Shown one piece after another: positions 5,220 to 13,156 of a stretch of 14,921 nt of DNA. The stretch is from an uncultured Collinsella sp. GTDB lineage: Bacteria > Actinomycetota > Coriobacteriia > Coriobacteriales > Coriobacteriaceae. The first letter of the stretch is position 1, and every line of letters starts with the position of its first letter. The position numbers and the translations under genes are program-made. The stretch spans positions 1-14,921 of the forward strand of contig UQPY01000044.1 in the NCBI GenBank assembly GCA_900542965.1, written 5' to 3'. The notes below the pieces were generated by a model, which was given only the letters and a program-made list of their open reading frames with translations, made no database searches and was not told the origin of the DNA.

Positions 5220-7877
5220 ATGAGTGCTGACTACCCGTCAATGACTACGGCCGAGATTCGCTCCAAGTTCCTCAACTTCTTTGAGGAGCGCGGTCTTAAG
5301 CTCTATCCTTCTTCGTCCCTCGTCCCCGACGACCCTTCGCTGCTGCTTGCCAACGCCGGCATGAACCAGTTTAAGGAGTACTACCAGGGCAAGAAGACCA
5401 TGAAGGAGATCGGCGCGATCTCCTGCCAGAAGTGCGTCCGCACCAACGACATCGACTGCATCGGCGAGGACGGCCGTCACCTGTCCTTCTTTGAGATGCT
5501 CGGCGACTTCTCCTTTGGCGGCGTCTCCAAGCAGCAGGCCTGCGCTTGGGCCTTTGAGCTCATCACCAAGGAGTTCAAGCTGCCGCTCGACCGCCTGTAC
5601 TTCACTGTCTTTACCGAGGACGACGAGACCCATGACGTGTGGCGCTCCCTGGGCGTTGCCGAGGACCACATCTCGCGTCTGGGCGAGGACGACAACTTCT
5701 GGGCCGCTGGCCCCACCGGCCCCTGCGGTCCGTGCTCCGAGATATACTTTGACATGGGCGAGGAGGTCGGTTGCGGCAGCCCCGACTGCAAGCCCGGCTG
5801 CGACTGCGACCGCTTCCTTGAGTTCTGGAACCTCGTGTTTACCCAGTACGACCGCCAGGAGGACGGCTCCATGCCGGAGCTGCCGCACCGCAACCTCGAT
5901 ACGGGCATGGGTCTGGAGCGCATGGCCGCTATCATGCAGCACAAGACCGCTAACTACGACGGCGATCTGATGCAGCATCTCATCAAGCTCGGTGAGGAGA
6001 TCAGCGGCAAGACCTATGACGCCGATGACTACTCCGGTGCCAGCCGCTCGCTGCGCATTATCGCCGATCACTCCCGTGCCGTCGACTTTATGATCTCGGA
6101 CGGCATCCTGCCCGGCAACGAGGGCCGCGAGTACGTCCTTCGCCGTCTGCTCCGCCGTGCCGTGTTCCACGGTCGCCTGCTGGGCATCGAGGGTGCCTTC
6201 CTGACCAAGTTCATCGACGAGGTCAATGCTCAGATGGGAGAGGCTTATCCCGAGCTGCTCAAGAACGTCGCCCTCGTCAAGGGTATCGTCGCCTCCGAGG
6301 AGGAGCGCTTCTCCACGACGCTCGACAACGGCCGCGTCTATCTGGACGAGGCTCTGGCAGCGCTTTCCGAGGGCGCCGTGCTTCCGGGCGATGTCGCCTT
6401 TAAGCTGCACGACACCTTTGGTTTCCCCATCGATCTGACCGTCGAGATCGCCGGCACCGCTGGTCACGACGTCGATATGGACGGCTTCACTGCCTGCATG
6501 GAGGACCAGAAGGCCCGCGCCCGCGCCAATGCCAAGGGCGACGCCTGGGGCAGCTTCAACGACGTGTGGGTCGAGCTTTCCGACAAGGTCGCCGCGACCG
6601 AGTTCGACGGCTATGACAACGATGTGATCGAGGGCGCCAAGGTTGTCGCCATCGTGCGCAACGGCGAGTCCGTCGAGTCCGCTGCCGCCGGCGAGGACGT
6701 CGAGGTTGTGCTCGACCGCACCCCGTTCTATGCCGAGATGGGTGGTCAGCAGGGTGATGCCGGCAAGCTTTCCGCCGAGGGCGTTGTTCTGACCGTTGCC
6801 GACACCAAGAACCACAACGGCCTGTATGCCCACGTCGCGCACGTTGCCGATGGCACGCTGACTGTCGGTGCCGCTGTTACCGCCGCGCTCGACGCCGAGC
6901 GCCGTGGCTTCCTGCGCCGCAACCACACCGCCACGCACCTGCTCGACGCCGCCCTTAAGCAGGTCCTGGGCGAGCACGTCTCCCAGGCCGGCTCGCTGGT
7001 GACGCCCGAGCACCTTCGCTTTGACTTTACGCACTTCGAGGCCCTGTCCTCCGAGCAGCTCAAGGCTGTCGAGGACCTGGTCAACCAGCAGATCTTCGCT
7101 TCCAAGCCGGTCGTGACCCGCGTCATGGGCATCGACGAGGCCAAGGCCGCCGGTGCTGTCGCCCTCTTTGGCGAGAAGTACGGCGACGTCGTCCGCGTCG
7201 TCTCCGTAGGCGCCGAGGACCAGCCGTTCTCCCGCGAGCTCTGCGGTGGCACGCATGCCGCCAACACCGCCGAGATCGGTCTGTTCAAGATCATCTCCGA
7301 GTCCTCCACGGGCTCGAATGTCCGCCGTATCGAGGCCGTGACCTCCAAGGGCGCTCTCGACTACATGGCCGACCGTCTGGCGCTCGTCGACGCCGCCGCC
7401 GCTGCGCTCAAGTGCCGTGTCGACGAGGTTCCCGCCCGCGTGGAGAACCTGCAGGCCGAGCTGCGCGTGACTTCCGGCAAGCTCAAGAAGGCGCTCACCG
7501 GTGGCTCCTCCGATGCGATCTCCAGCGCCATCGACGGCGCTGTCGAGCTGAACGGCTACAAGCTCGTCGTCGCTGAGCTCCAGGGCCTTGAGGCTGCCGA
7601 CCTGCGCAACGTTTGGGATACCGTGCACCAGAAGGTCGCCGGCCCCGTCGCCTGCGTCGTTGCCAGCGTGACCGAGAAGGGCACCCCGGCTCTGCTCGCT
7701 GCCGGCTCCGATGACGCCGTGAAGGCCGGTTTCCACGCCGGTAACGTGATCAAGCAGATTGCGGGCCTGGTCGACGGTCGCGGTGGCGGTCGTCCCAACA
7801 TGGCCCAGGCCGGTGGCAAGAACGCCGCCGGTATCGCCGATGCCCTCGCGGCCGCCAAGACCGCGCTCGGCGCCTAA
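5220..7877 (+). CDS. alaS: Alanine--tRNA ligase
   Basis: Class II synthetase that charges tRNA-Ala and edits mischarged serine or glycine; 885 residues, close to the 875 of E. coli. The catalytic domain shows SSSLVPDDPSLLLANAGMNQ, RTNDIDCIGEDGRH...FFEMLGDFSFG and GPTGPCGPCSE. A Cys-rich insert (CGSPDCKPGCDCD) is as found in many Gram-positive enzymes. The editing domain has the zinc motifs HTATH (about 568-572) and CGGTH (675-679). The C-terminal DHHA1/C-Ala part ends in GGGRPNMAQAGG. The ATG at 5220 has GAGGAG upstream (5205-5210); the open frame continues further upstream without support. Codon choice is strongly biased to C-ending codons, as expected for high expression. ruvX follows after 17 bases. 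Confidence 0.98.
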   Translation: MSADYPSMTTAEIRSKFLNFFEERGLKLYPSSSLVPDDPSLLLANAGMNQFKEYYQGKKTMKEIGAISCQKCVRTNDIDCIGEDGRHLSFFEMLGDFSFGGVSKQQACAWAFELITKEFKLPLDRLYFTVFTEDDETHDVWRSLGVAEDHISRLGEDDNFWAAGPTGPCGPCSEIYFDMGEEVGCGSPDCKPGCDCDRFLEFWNLVFTQYDRQEDGSMPELPHRNLDTGMGLERMAAIMQHKTANYDGDLMQHLIKLGEEISGKTYDADDYSGASRSLRIIADHSRAVDFMISDGILPGNEGREYVLRRLLRRAVFHGRLLGIEGAFLTKFIDEVNAQMGEAYPELLKNVALVKGIVASEEERFSTTLDNGRVYLDEALAALSEGAVLPGDVAFKLHDTFGFPIDLTVEIAGTAGHDVDMDGFTACMEDQKARARANAKGDAWGSFNDVWVELSDKVAATEFDGYDNDVIEGAKVVAIVRNGESVESAAAGEDVEVVLDRTPFYAEMGGQQGDAGKLSAEGVVLTVADTKNHNGLYAHVAHVADGTLTVGAAVTAALDAERRGFLRRNHTATHLLDAALKQVLGEHVSQAGSLVTPEHLRFDFTHFEALSSEQLKAVEDLVNQQIFASKPVVTRVMGIDEAKAAGAVALFGEKYGDVVRVVSVGAEDQPFSRELCGGTHAANTAEIGLFKIISESSTGSNVRRIEAVTSKGALDYMADRLALVDAAAAALKCRVDEVPARVENLQAELRVTSGKLKKALTGGSSDAISSAIDGAVELNGYKLVVAELQGLEAADLRNVWDTVHQKVAGPVACVVASVTEKGTPALLAAGSDDAVKAGFHAGNVIKQIAGLVDGRGGGRPNMAQAGGKNAAGIADALAAAKTALGA

Positions 7878-7894
7878 GAACCTAAGTAGTCGCT

Positions 7895-8323
7895 GTGGTC
7901 GCGCTCGCACTGGACATAGGGGAGACCAGGATTGGCATTGCCGTCTCGAGTCGTGATGGCAAGATGGCAATGCCTGTCAAGGTGCTTCCGGCTGCCGAGG
8001 TCACCGGTATGGCAAAGACGTTTCGCTACCTGGTCGAGGACTATGAGCCCGATATCCTGGTAAGCGGACGTCCTTTGACCATGGCCGGTGAACCCGGCCC
8101 CCAGGCCGAGCGCGTCGCCGCCGTGGCCCAAAAGATTGCCGACGAGCTCGACCTTCCGCTGGAGTTTGAGGACGAGCGTCTGTCCTCGCAGGAGGCCAAG
8201 CGAATCCTGCGAGAGCAGGGGCTCAACGAAAAGCAGATGAGGGGCAAGATTGACATGATCGCCGCCAGCCTGTTCTTGCAGACATGGCTCGATCGTAAAA
8301 ACGAGGAGGTTCAGCATGCCTAG
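7895..8323 (+). CDS. ruvX: RuvX/YqgF: putative pre-16S rRNA nuclease / Holliday junction resolvase
   Basis: A 142-residue RNase H-fold protein of the YqgF family, whose members process the 5' end of 16S rRNA and were first described as Holliday-junction resolvase-like. The first strand carries LALDIGETRIGIAVS with catalytic Asp7. Further motifs are GRPLTMAGEPGPQA (59-71), the DERLSSQEA segment (93-101) and the last catalytic Asp120 in DMIAASLFLQTWL. It starts with GTG and has no clear ribosome site. It lies 17 bases after alaS, so it is probably read from the alaS transcript. Its last codons overlap the mltG start by 8 bases and contain the strong mltG ribosome site. The alaS-ruvX-mltG order is conserved in actinobacteria and firmicutes. 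Confidence 0.93.
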   Translation: MVALALDIGETRIGIAVSSRDGKMAMPVKVLPAAEVTGMAKTFRYLVEDYEPDILVSGRPLTMAGEPGPQAERVAAVAQKIADELDLPLEFEDERLSSQEAKRILREQGLNEKQMRGKIDMIAASLFLQTWLDRKNEEVQHA

Positions 8324-9671
8324 CGCTTCCGATCCGCGCCAGCAGAATCGTACACGGCAGCCCGTGCCGCGCCCTGCTCAGCCTGGCCAGCGCTCGGCGC
8401 AGCCGACGCAGCGTTCGGCTCGGCCTACTCAGCGTGCTGCTCAACAGCTCGCCGCTCGTCCCGCGCAGCCCGCTGGCGGCGCTCGTTTTAAGCAGCAGGC
8501 TCCTGCCCAGCGCACGCAGGGGCAGGCCCCGCAATCACGCTCCTACGCACATCATGCTCATGGCTCGCACGGCGTTGCTCCGGCCACGCGCTCGAGCTAT
8601 AACACGCACGCCCGCCGTGGTGCCCAAAAGAAAAGCTCCCCGGTGCCTATGATTATCGGTGGCGTCGTCGCCGTGCTTGCGCTTGTCGCGATCGTTTTCT
8701 TTGTCGTGCCGGCCGTCAAGGGCTTCTTTGGCGGTGAGGATGCGAAAGTCGCTGCTGGCCAGCAAGTTACTATCACGATTCCCGATGGTGCTTCGGGTGA
8801 TACCATCGCTTCGATTCTCTCCGAGAACCATATCGTCGAAGATCCCAAGGATTATTATGCGGCGGTCAAAAAGCTCAACGCCGATATGTCGCTTAAGCCG
8901 GGTAAGTATTCGTTTACCACGCTTATGGACGCCACGAAGGTCGTCCAGCAGCTTATGGAAGGTCCCAACGCCGGCTCCGATGCGCTCACGATTCCTGAGG
9001 GCCTGACGGTCGATCAGGTCGCCGACCGCGTGGCCAAGGCGTACGACAGCATTTCTAAGGAAGACTTCCTTAACCGGGCTAAGGCGAGCAATTATGTGAA
9101 TGATTACGCTTTCCTTAAAGACGCCGCGAACGATTCGCTCGAGGGCTTCCTATTCCCCAAGACGTATTCGCTGGGTAAGGACCCAAGCGCCGATGATGTG
9201 ATTCGCGCTATGCTTGACCAGTTCAACGCCGAGTATAAGTCGCTTGACTTTGCCGGCTGCGAGGCCAAGATCAAGGAGCGCTATGGCGTGGAGATGTCCG
9301 ATTACGACATCGTTAACCTTGCCTCGATTGTCGAGCGCGAGGGCCTCAACGCCGATCAGCGCGCGCATGTGGCATCGGTTTTCTATAACCGTCTGGCGGG
9401 CAAGCTCGATGGCCTGCGTTACCTCAACAGCGATGCGACCATGATGTATGTCACCGGCGGCGAGGTTACCGCCGACGACCTGCAGAGCGATAGCCCGTAT
9501 AACACCTATAAGCATGAGGGCCTGCCGCCCACGCCCATCTGCTCTCCGTCGCTCGAGGCGCTCAAGGCTACCCTTGAGCCGACCGACTCCGATGACCTGT
9601 ATTTCTACATTACGCAGGACGAGGAGTACTTCTCGCAAACCTACGAAGAGCATCAACAGTCTTGGAATTAA
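8316..9671 (+). CDS. mltG: Endolytic peptidoglycan transglycosylase MltG (YceG-like)
   Basis: MltG cuts nascent glycan strands at the outer face of the membrane and is thought to act as a terminase for glycan elongation. This 451-residue protein has a cytoplasmic, disordered Arg/Gln/Pro-rich N-terminus (1-108), one membrane helix (about 111-135), a LysM-like subdomain and the YceG catalytic domain. Key motifs are LASIVEREG with the likely catalytic Glu340, VASVFYNRL, and the SDSPYNTY...GLPPTPICSPSLEALKA block. The start ATG at 8316 has a very strong GAGGAGG six bases upstream. The long basic tail is typical of actinobacterial MltG and absent from E. coli; it includes three 7-residue repeats. 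yqeG follows after one base. Confidence 0.94.
   Translation: MPSASDPRQQNRTRQPVPRPAQPGQRSAQPTQRSARPTQRAAQQLAARPAQPAGGARFKQQAPAQRTQGQAPQSRSYAHHAHGSHGVAPATRSSYNTHARRGAQKKSSPVPMIIGGVVAVLALVAIVFFVVPAVKGFFGGEDAKVAAGQQVTITIPDGASGDTIASILSENHIVEDPKDYYAAVKKLNADMSLKPGKYSFTTLMDATKVVQQLMEGPNAGSDALTIPEGLTVDQVADRVAKAYDSISKEDFLNRAKASNYVNDYAFLKDAANDSLEGFLFPKTYSLGKDPSADDVIRAMLDQFNAEYKSLDFAGCEAKIKERYGVEMSDYDIVNLASIVEREGLNADQRAHVASVFYNRLAGKLDGLRYLNSDATMMYVTGGEVTADDLQSDSPYNTYKHEGLPPTPICSPSLEALKATLEPTDSDDLYFYITQDEEYFSQTYEEHQQSWN
8388..8450 (+). repeat. Three tandem 21-bp imperfect repeats in the mltG N-terminal tail
   Basis: Units at 8388-8408, 8409-8429 and 8430-8450 each begin CAGCG and encode Gln-Arg-(Ser/Ala)-Ala-(Gln/Arg) followed by Pro-Thr in the first two. 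They lie in the disordered cytoplasmic segment. The third copy is diverged at its end. Confidence 0.55.
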
Positions 9672-9672
9672 C

Positions 9673-10170
9673 ATGAGGATTTTTAGCCCCAAACGATATG
9701 TTGCCTCGGTCGATCGCATCGACCTCGATACCCTCTGGGCCGACGGCAAGCGCGCCATTCTGCTCGATCGCGACAACACCCTGGTGCCGCGTGATACCGA
9801 GCAGGTACCCGCTGCGGTCTCCGCCTGGCTCGAGGCCGCCCATGCCAAGGGCTTTAAGCTGTGCATGGTGTCCAATAACTGGCATCGCGACCAGGTCATG
9901 GCATCGGCACGCGAGCTGGGACTCGAGGCCATCAGCCACGCCATGAAGCCGGCGCCGTTTGCCCTCAAGGCGGGTCTTAAGCGTCTCGGCGCCACGGCCG
10001 ACGAGGCGGTGCTGATCGGTGATCAGCTCTACACGGACGTGTGGAGCGGCAACTTCGCCGGCGTCGATACCATCCTGGTAAAGCCGCAGGCGACGCAGGA
10101 CCTGTGGTATACGCAGATCTTCCGTATCTTTGAGCGCCGGGCCCTTCGCGACCTTCCCTGCGAGGAATAG
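9673..10170 (+). CDS. YqeG-family HAD-IIIA phosphatase
   Basis: A 165-residue haloacid dehalogenase superfamily protein. Motif I is LLDRDNTLVP, with the nucleophile Asp32 and acid/base Asp34. Motif II is the Ser of MVSNN, a motif III lysine sits in HAMKPAPF, and motif IV is IGDQLYTDV with two acidic residues. The length and the N-terminal KRYVASVDRIDLDTLW segment fit the YqeG family, whose substrate is not established. The ATG at 9673 lies one base after the mltG stop and lacks a clear ribosome site, so it probably relies on translational coupling. In Bacillus, yqeG sits beside aroE; here it lies directly before aroK, so the link with shikimate genes is kept, although no function in that pathway is shown. 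Confidence 0.85.
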   Translation: MRIFSPKRYVASVDRIDLDTLWADGKRAILLDRDNTLVPRDTEQVPAAVSAWLEAAHAKGFKLCMVSNNWHRDQVMASARELGLEAISHAMKPAPFALKAGLKRLGATADEAVLIGDQLYTDVWSGNFAGVDTILVKPQATQDLWYTQIFRIFERRALRDLPCEE

Positions 10171-10178
10171 GTCTCGTT

Positions 10179-10712
10179 ATGTCCCAGCACATCAAACACG
10201 GCTGCGACCATATCTTCTTTATCGGCTTTTTGGGCGCGGGCAAATCGACGCTCGCGCGCAACGTCGGCACTATGTTCAAGCGGCGTTTTATCGATACCGA
10301 CCGCCTGGTCGTGCGCCGTTGCGGCAAGTCGGTAACCGAGATTTTTGAGACCGAGGGCGAGGATCGTTTTCGCGAGCTCGAGACCTCGGCGCTCCGTTCG
10401 CTTCAAAGCGAGCGCAGTCTGCTGGTATCGTGCGGGGGTGGCATCGTCGAGACGCCGGTGAACATTAAACTGATGCACGAGATGGGTACCTGTGTGTACC
10501 TCGAAGGCGACTTTGAGGACTCGTTGCGCCAGATTCGCCGCTCCGATACCCGACCAGATTTCCGCTCACCCGAGCATGCTGCGCGCCTGTTTGAGCATCG
10601 CCGTCCGCTGTATCGCCAGGCCGCCGATATTACCCTTGATATCCGCAACAAGTCCTTCGAGGACGTTTCCTACCTTTGTGCCGAGATACTTTTGGAGCGT
10701 GGGCTGCTATGA
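10179..10712 (+). CDS. aroK: Shikimate kinase
   Basis: Phosphorylates shikimate to shikimate-3-phosphate in the chorismate pathway. All hallmark motifs are present in the 177 residues: Walker A GFLGAGKST (16-24), the substrate-binding Asp in IDTD (38-41), FRELE (64-68) with the shikimate-binding Arg, GGG (86-88), the LID region around RRSDTRPDF and the late Arg of YRQAADITLD. The residues needed for catalysis are therefore all there. The ATG at 10179 lies eight bases after the yqeG stop, with GAGGAA inside the end of yqeG. The stop TGA overlaps the next ATG (ATGA). Position between mltG and an aroB-like gene corresponds to the actinobacterial aro cluster. Confidence 0.94.
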   Translation: MSQHIKHGCDHIFFIGFLGAGKSTLARNVGTMFKRRFIDTDRLVVRRCGKSVTEIFETEGEDRFRELETSALRSLQSERSLLVSCGGGIVETPVNIKLMHEMGTCVYLEGDFEDSLRQIRRSDTRPDFRSPEHAARLFEHRRPLYRQAADITLDIRNKSFEDVSYLCAEILLERGLL

Positions 10713-11818
10713 TTCGCCGTCAACTTATCAATTTCCAAAACCGCAGTGTCGATGTCCGCGTCGGTCTTGGCGCGTTTGAGGAACTGTCGCGCATGTTTGC
10801 CTCGGCTGTGGGCAAGCCTAAGCGCGCGATGGTGGTTTGGAACGACGCCACATCCGAGCGCTTTGGCGAGGTCGTCGAGCATGCGCTGGTCGACGCCGGT
10901 TTTGCCGTGTCGCCGCTCGCTCTTGAGGTTTCTCCTGCCGGTGCTACGCTGGCCGATGCCGATACCGTCTTTGGCGCCCTGTCGGCTAGCGGCATTACCT
11001 GCGACGATCTCGTTGTCGCTGTCGGCGACACGGCAACTTGCTCGGTCGTTTGCTGGTGTGCCAATCAGTGGTGCGGTCGCACCGAGTGCGCCTTGCTGCC
11101 GACGACGTTCGATGCCATGCTCACGGTCGCGACGACCATGAAGCCGCTCGTCGCTTCGTCGGCCAATGCGCTTCCCGCCATCGCGTTCCGTCCCGAGCCG
11201 GGCTTGGTCGTGTGTGACCTCGACCTTGTTCGCGAGGCGGACCCCGAGGACCTCAAGCTCGGCTATGCGGTACTTGTTGGCACCATGCTTTCGAGCAGCA
11301 AGTCCCGCTGGAATCAGTTTACCGAGACCGTCCCCGAGATTCTCGCGGGCGAGGAGGTCGCGCTCGTCAATGCCGTTCAATGGTCTCAGACTGCCCGTAA
11401 GGACGTACTGATGGCCACGAACCCGAGCGCTCGCCATGCGCTCGATTTTGGCAAGACGGGGGAGTGTACCCTGCGCGCCTGCTTGGGCGATGCCGCTTCG
11501 CAGGTCCCTGCCTATCAGCTGTTATCCGAGGGCATGCGCTTTGAGGCGCGCCTAGCACATGATGCCTGCGACTTTGATATCGATTACGTCTTTGAGGTCG
11601 ATGACTGCCTGGAGGACTTTGGCATCGAGGAGCTTGCCTTCGACCTGGAGCCCACCGCGTTTATCGAGGAGTTCCGCAGGCAGCAGTTCGCCCGCTCGAA
11701 CCGCAGTATGTTGCCGCTGCCCGCGGCACTCGGCGCCATTCGTTTAACGAGCGTTGAGGACGAGGTTCTTGAGCGCCATGCTCACGCCTACTTGGCTTCT
11801 CGCAAAGAACTTCTCTAA
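10709..11818 (+). CDS. 3-dehydroquinate synthase-like protein lacking the metal ligands (probable pseudoenzyme)
   Basis: The 369 residues can be matched to AroB along their whole length: DADTVFGAL, LLPTTFDAML, the PGLVVCDLDLV strand, the ARHALDFG helix start and a C-terminal MLPLPAALGAI. AroB converts DAHP to 3-dehydroquinate using NAD and a divalent metal held by one Glu and two His. Here the Glu of AEVIKYG is Ala187, the His of LNLGHTFGH is Lys249 and the His of LHGEAV is Ser273. The glycine-rich NAD loop GGGVVGD and the DSSVGGK stretch are also changed (only Lys145 of the latter is kept). The frame is intact, with no frameshift or stop, and the gene is coupled to aroK by ATGA. It is therefore likely expressed but not a working DHQ synthase. 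Loss of catalysis is inferred from the residues. Confidence 0.82.
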   Translation: MIRRQLINFQNRSVDVRVGLGAFEELSRMFASAVGKPKRAMVVWNDATSERFGEVVEHALVDAGFAVSPLALEVSPAGATLADADTVFGALSASGITCDDLVVAVGDTATCSVVCWCANQWCGRTECALLPTTFDAMLTVATTMKPLVASSANALPAIAFRPEPGLVVCDLDLVREADPEDLKLGYAVLVGTMLSSSKSRWNQFTETVPEILAGEEVALVNAVQWSQTARKDVLMATNPSARHALDFGKTGECTLRACLGDAASQVPAYQLLSEGMRFEARLAHDACDFDIDYVFEVDDCLEDFGIEELAFDLEPTAFIEEFRRQQFARSNRSMLPLPAALGAIRLTSVEDEVLERHAHAYLASRKELL

Positions 11819-11824
11819 GATTTA

Positions 11825-11850
11825 TTGACATCCATCGTCTTTCGTATCAT
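11825..11850 (+). promoter_or_regulatory. Possible promoter upstream of pepP
   Basis: A perfect TTGACA (11825-11830) lies seven bases after the AroB-like gene's stop. The best -10-like sequence, TATCAT (11845-11850), gives a spacer of only 14 bases; at normal 17-base spacing the -10 would be CATGTT, which is poor. If TATCAT is used, RNA starts near 11857, at the base of the stem-loop leader. Confidence 0.4.
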
Positions 11851-11855
11851 GTTGA

Positions 11856-11918
11856 GGGACGGGTTTCCAATCGATTGCGGATCGCATGCGATTCCGTCGT
11901 TCGGTTGAGACCCGTTCC
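11856..11918 (+). ncRNA. Nested stem-loop leader upstream of pepP (unassigned structured RNA)
   Basis: GGGACGGGTTTC (11856-11867) pairs with GAGACCCGTTCC (11907-11918) over 12 positions, two of them G-U. Inside it, AATCG/CGATT (11869-11873 with 11889-11893) and TGCG/CGCA (11876-11879 with 11883-11886) stack with a GAT triloop. No T-tract follows, so it is not a terminator. It lies 32 bases before the pepP ATG. I do not recognise a known riboswitch class; a DNA operator is the alternative. Confidence 0.45.
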
Positions 11919-11950
11919 GTCTATATAGAGACAAGAAGAAAGGAATCTGC

Positions 11951-13081
11951 ATGTCTGAGTTTGCTGCCGGTCCTGCCGGTCGTATCGAGCGCGTCCGTGC
12001 CCTGATGGTCGAGCGTGGCTACGACGCCATCGTGGTGCGCGACGAGGCCAACCTTCGTTGGCTTACGGGCGTGAAGGGCGTCTTCGACTACACCTTCGAG
12101 TTCCCGCACGCTGCGTTTATTACGGCCGACCAGTGCTTGTTCCACACCGACTCGCGCTACCTCAACAGCTTTGAGGAGAACACGCCCGCCGGCAGTCCCT
12201 GGGTCTACGACATGGATGAGGGCACCATCCCCGGTTGGGTCGCCGGCAAGATCGCGGCCAACAAATGCCGCGTCTGCGCTGTCGAGGACGATATGCAGAT
12301 TAATTTCTACCAGGGTATTCAGCGCGGCCTGGAGGACCGTTCCGTCGCCTGTATGCTGCCGCTGATGCACGACGATATCCGCAAGATGCGCGCCATCAAG
12401 GACGCCGAGGAGATTGAGCTCATGCGCCATGCGCAGTCGATCACCGATGCCGCCTTCCAGCACATGCTCGGCTTTATTAAGCCCGGTATGACCGAGAAGC
12501 AGGTACGCAACGAGCTCGAGAACTTTATGTTCGCCAACGGTGCCGACAGCCTGGCCTTCGGTTCCATCGTCGCGAGCGGCCCCAACACCGCCAACCCGCA
12601 TGCCGTGCCGAGCGACCGCGTGATCGAGAAGGGCGATTTCGTTCTTATGGATTACGGCGCGGGCTATTGCGATTACCGCTCCGACATGACGCGCACTGTC
12701 GTGATGGGCGAGCCCACCCAGGAGCAGCTCGACCTGTACGCACTCGTGCGCCGTACGCACGAGGAGTGCGTCGCCGCCATCCATCCGGGCGTTGAGGGCA
12801 ACGACATCTTCAAGCTCTCCAAGAAGATCATCGGCGATGCCGGCTATGGCGATTACTATAACCATGGCTTGGGTCACGGCGTGGGCATCGACATCCATGA
12901 GCTGCCCAACTTTAACCGCAGCAAGAATATCATCGAGGTCGGCTCGGTTATCACCATGGAGCCCGGCGTCTACCTGCCCGGCGTGGGCGGCGTGCGCCTG
13001 GAGGACTACGGCGTGGTCACCGAGAACGGCTATGAGCCCTTCACCAAGACCCCGCACGACCTGCACGTCATCGATTGCTAG
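11951..13081 (+). CDS. Xaa-Pro peptidase, M24B family (aminopeptidase P / proline dipeptidase)
   Basis: A cytoplasmic metallopeptidase that removes N-terminal residues before proline or splits X-Pro dipeptides. The 376 residues comprise a creatinase-like N-terminal domain (about 1-130) and a pita-bread catalytic domain. All five metal ligands are visible: Asp234 (LMDYGA), Asp245 (YRSDMTR), His309 (GHGVGIDIHE), Glu337 (TMEPGVY) and Glu351 (VRLEDYG). The short length fits the PepQ/YqhT type rather than E. coli PepP. The ATG at 11951 has AAGAAAGGA six bases upstream. Its position before efp is shared with many firmicutes and actinobacteria (yqhT-efp in Bacillus). A strong terminator follows, so it is probably transcribed alone. 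The exact specificity cannot be read from sequence. Confidence 0.92.
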   Translation: MSEFAAGPAGRIERVRALMVERGYDAIVVRDEANLRWLTGVKGVFDYTFEFPHAAFITADQCLFHTDSRYLNSFEENTPAGSPWVYDMDEGTIPGWVAGKIAANKCRVCAVEDDMQINFYQGIQRGLEDRSVACMLPLMHDDIRKMRAIKDAEEIELMRHAQSITDAAFQHMLGFIKPGMTEKQVRNELENFMFANGADSLAFGSIVASGPNTANPHAVPSDRVIEKGDFVLMDYGAGYCDYRSDMTRTVVMGEPTQEQLDLYALVRRTHEECVAAIHPGVEGNDIFKLSKKIIGDAGYGDYYNHGLGHGVGIDIHELPNFNRSKNIIEVGSVITMEPGVYLPGVGGVRLEDYGVVTENGYEPFTKTPHDLHVIDC

Positions 13082-13103
13082 CCCATTTCGATAGATTTTT
13101 GGG

Positions 13104-13146
13104 GCGGGGCGTCCGGAGCAATTCGGGCGCCCCGCGTTCTCTTTTT
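13104..13146 (+). terminator. Rho-independent terminator after pepP
   Basis: GCGGGGCGTCCG (13104-13115) pairs with CGGGCGCCCCGC (13124-13135) over 12 positions with one G-U; the loop has eight bases. A GTTCTC stretch and five T (13142-13146) follow. The stem is very G+C-rich; the T-tract is slightly delayed. Confidence 0.85.
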
Positions 13147-13156
13147 ATGCGCTCGC

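Noticed and set aside
5238..7970. 910-codon open frame on the minus strand opposite alaS
   Set aside because: It is the mirror of a strongly biased, C-ending alaS codon pattern. The peptide is low-complexity (Gly/Val/Leu/Asp) without family motifs, while the plus strand encodes a complete AlaRS.
11921..13066. 381-codon minus-strand frame opposite the Xaa-Pro peptidase
   Set aside because: Same mirror effect of G+C-rich codons; all five metal ligands of the peptidase are on the plus strand, and the minus frame has no ribosome site.
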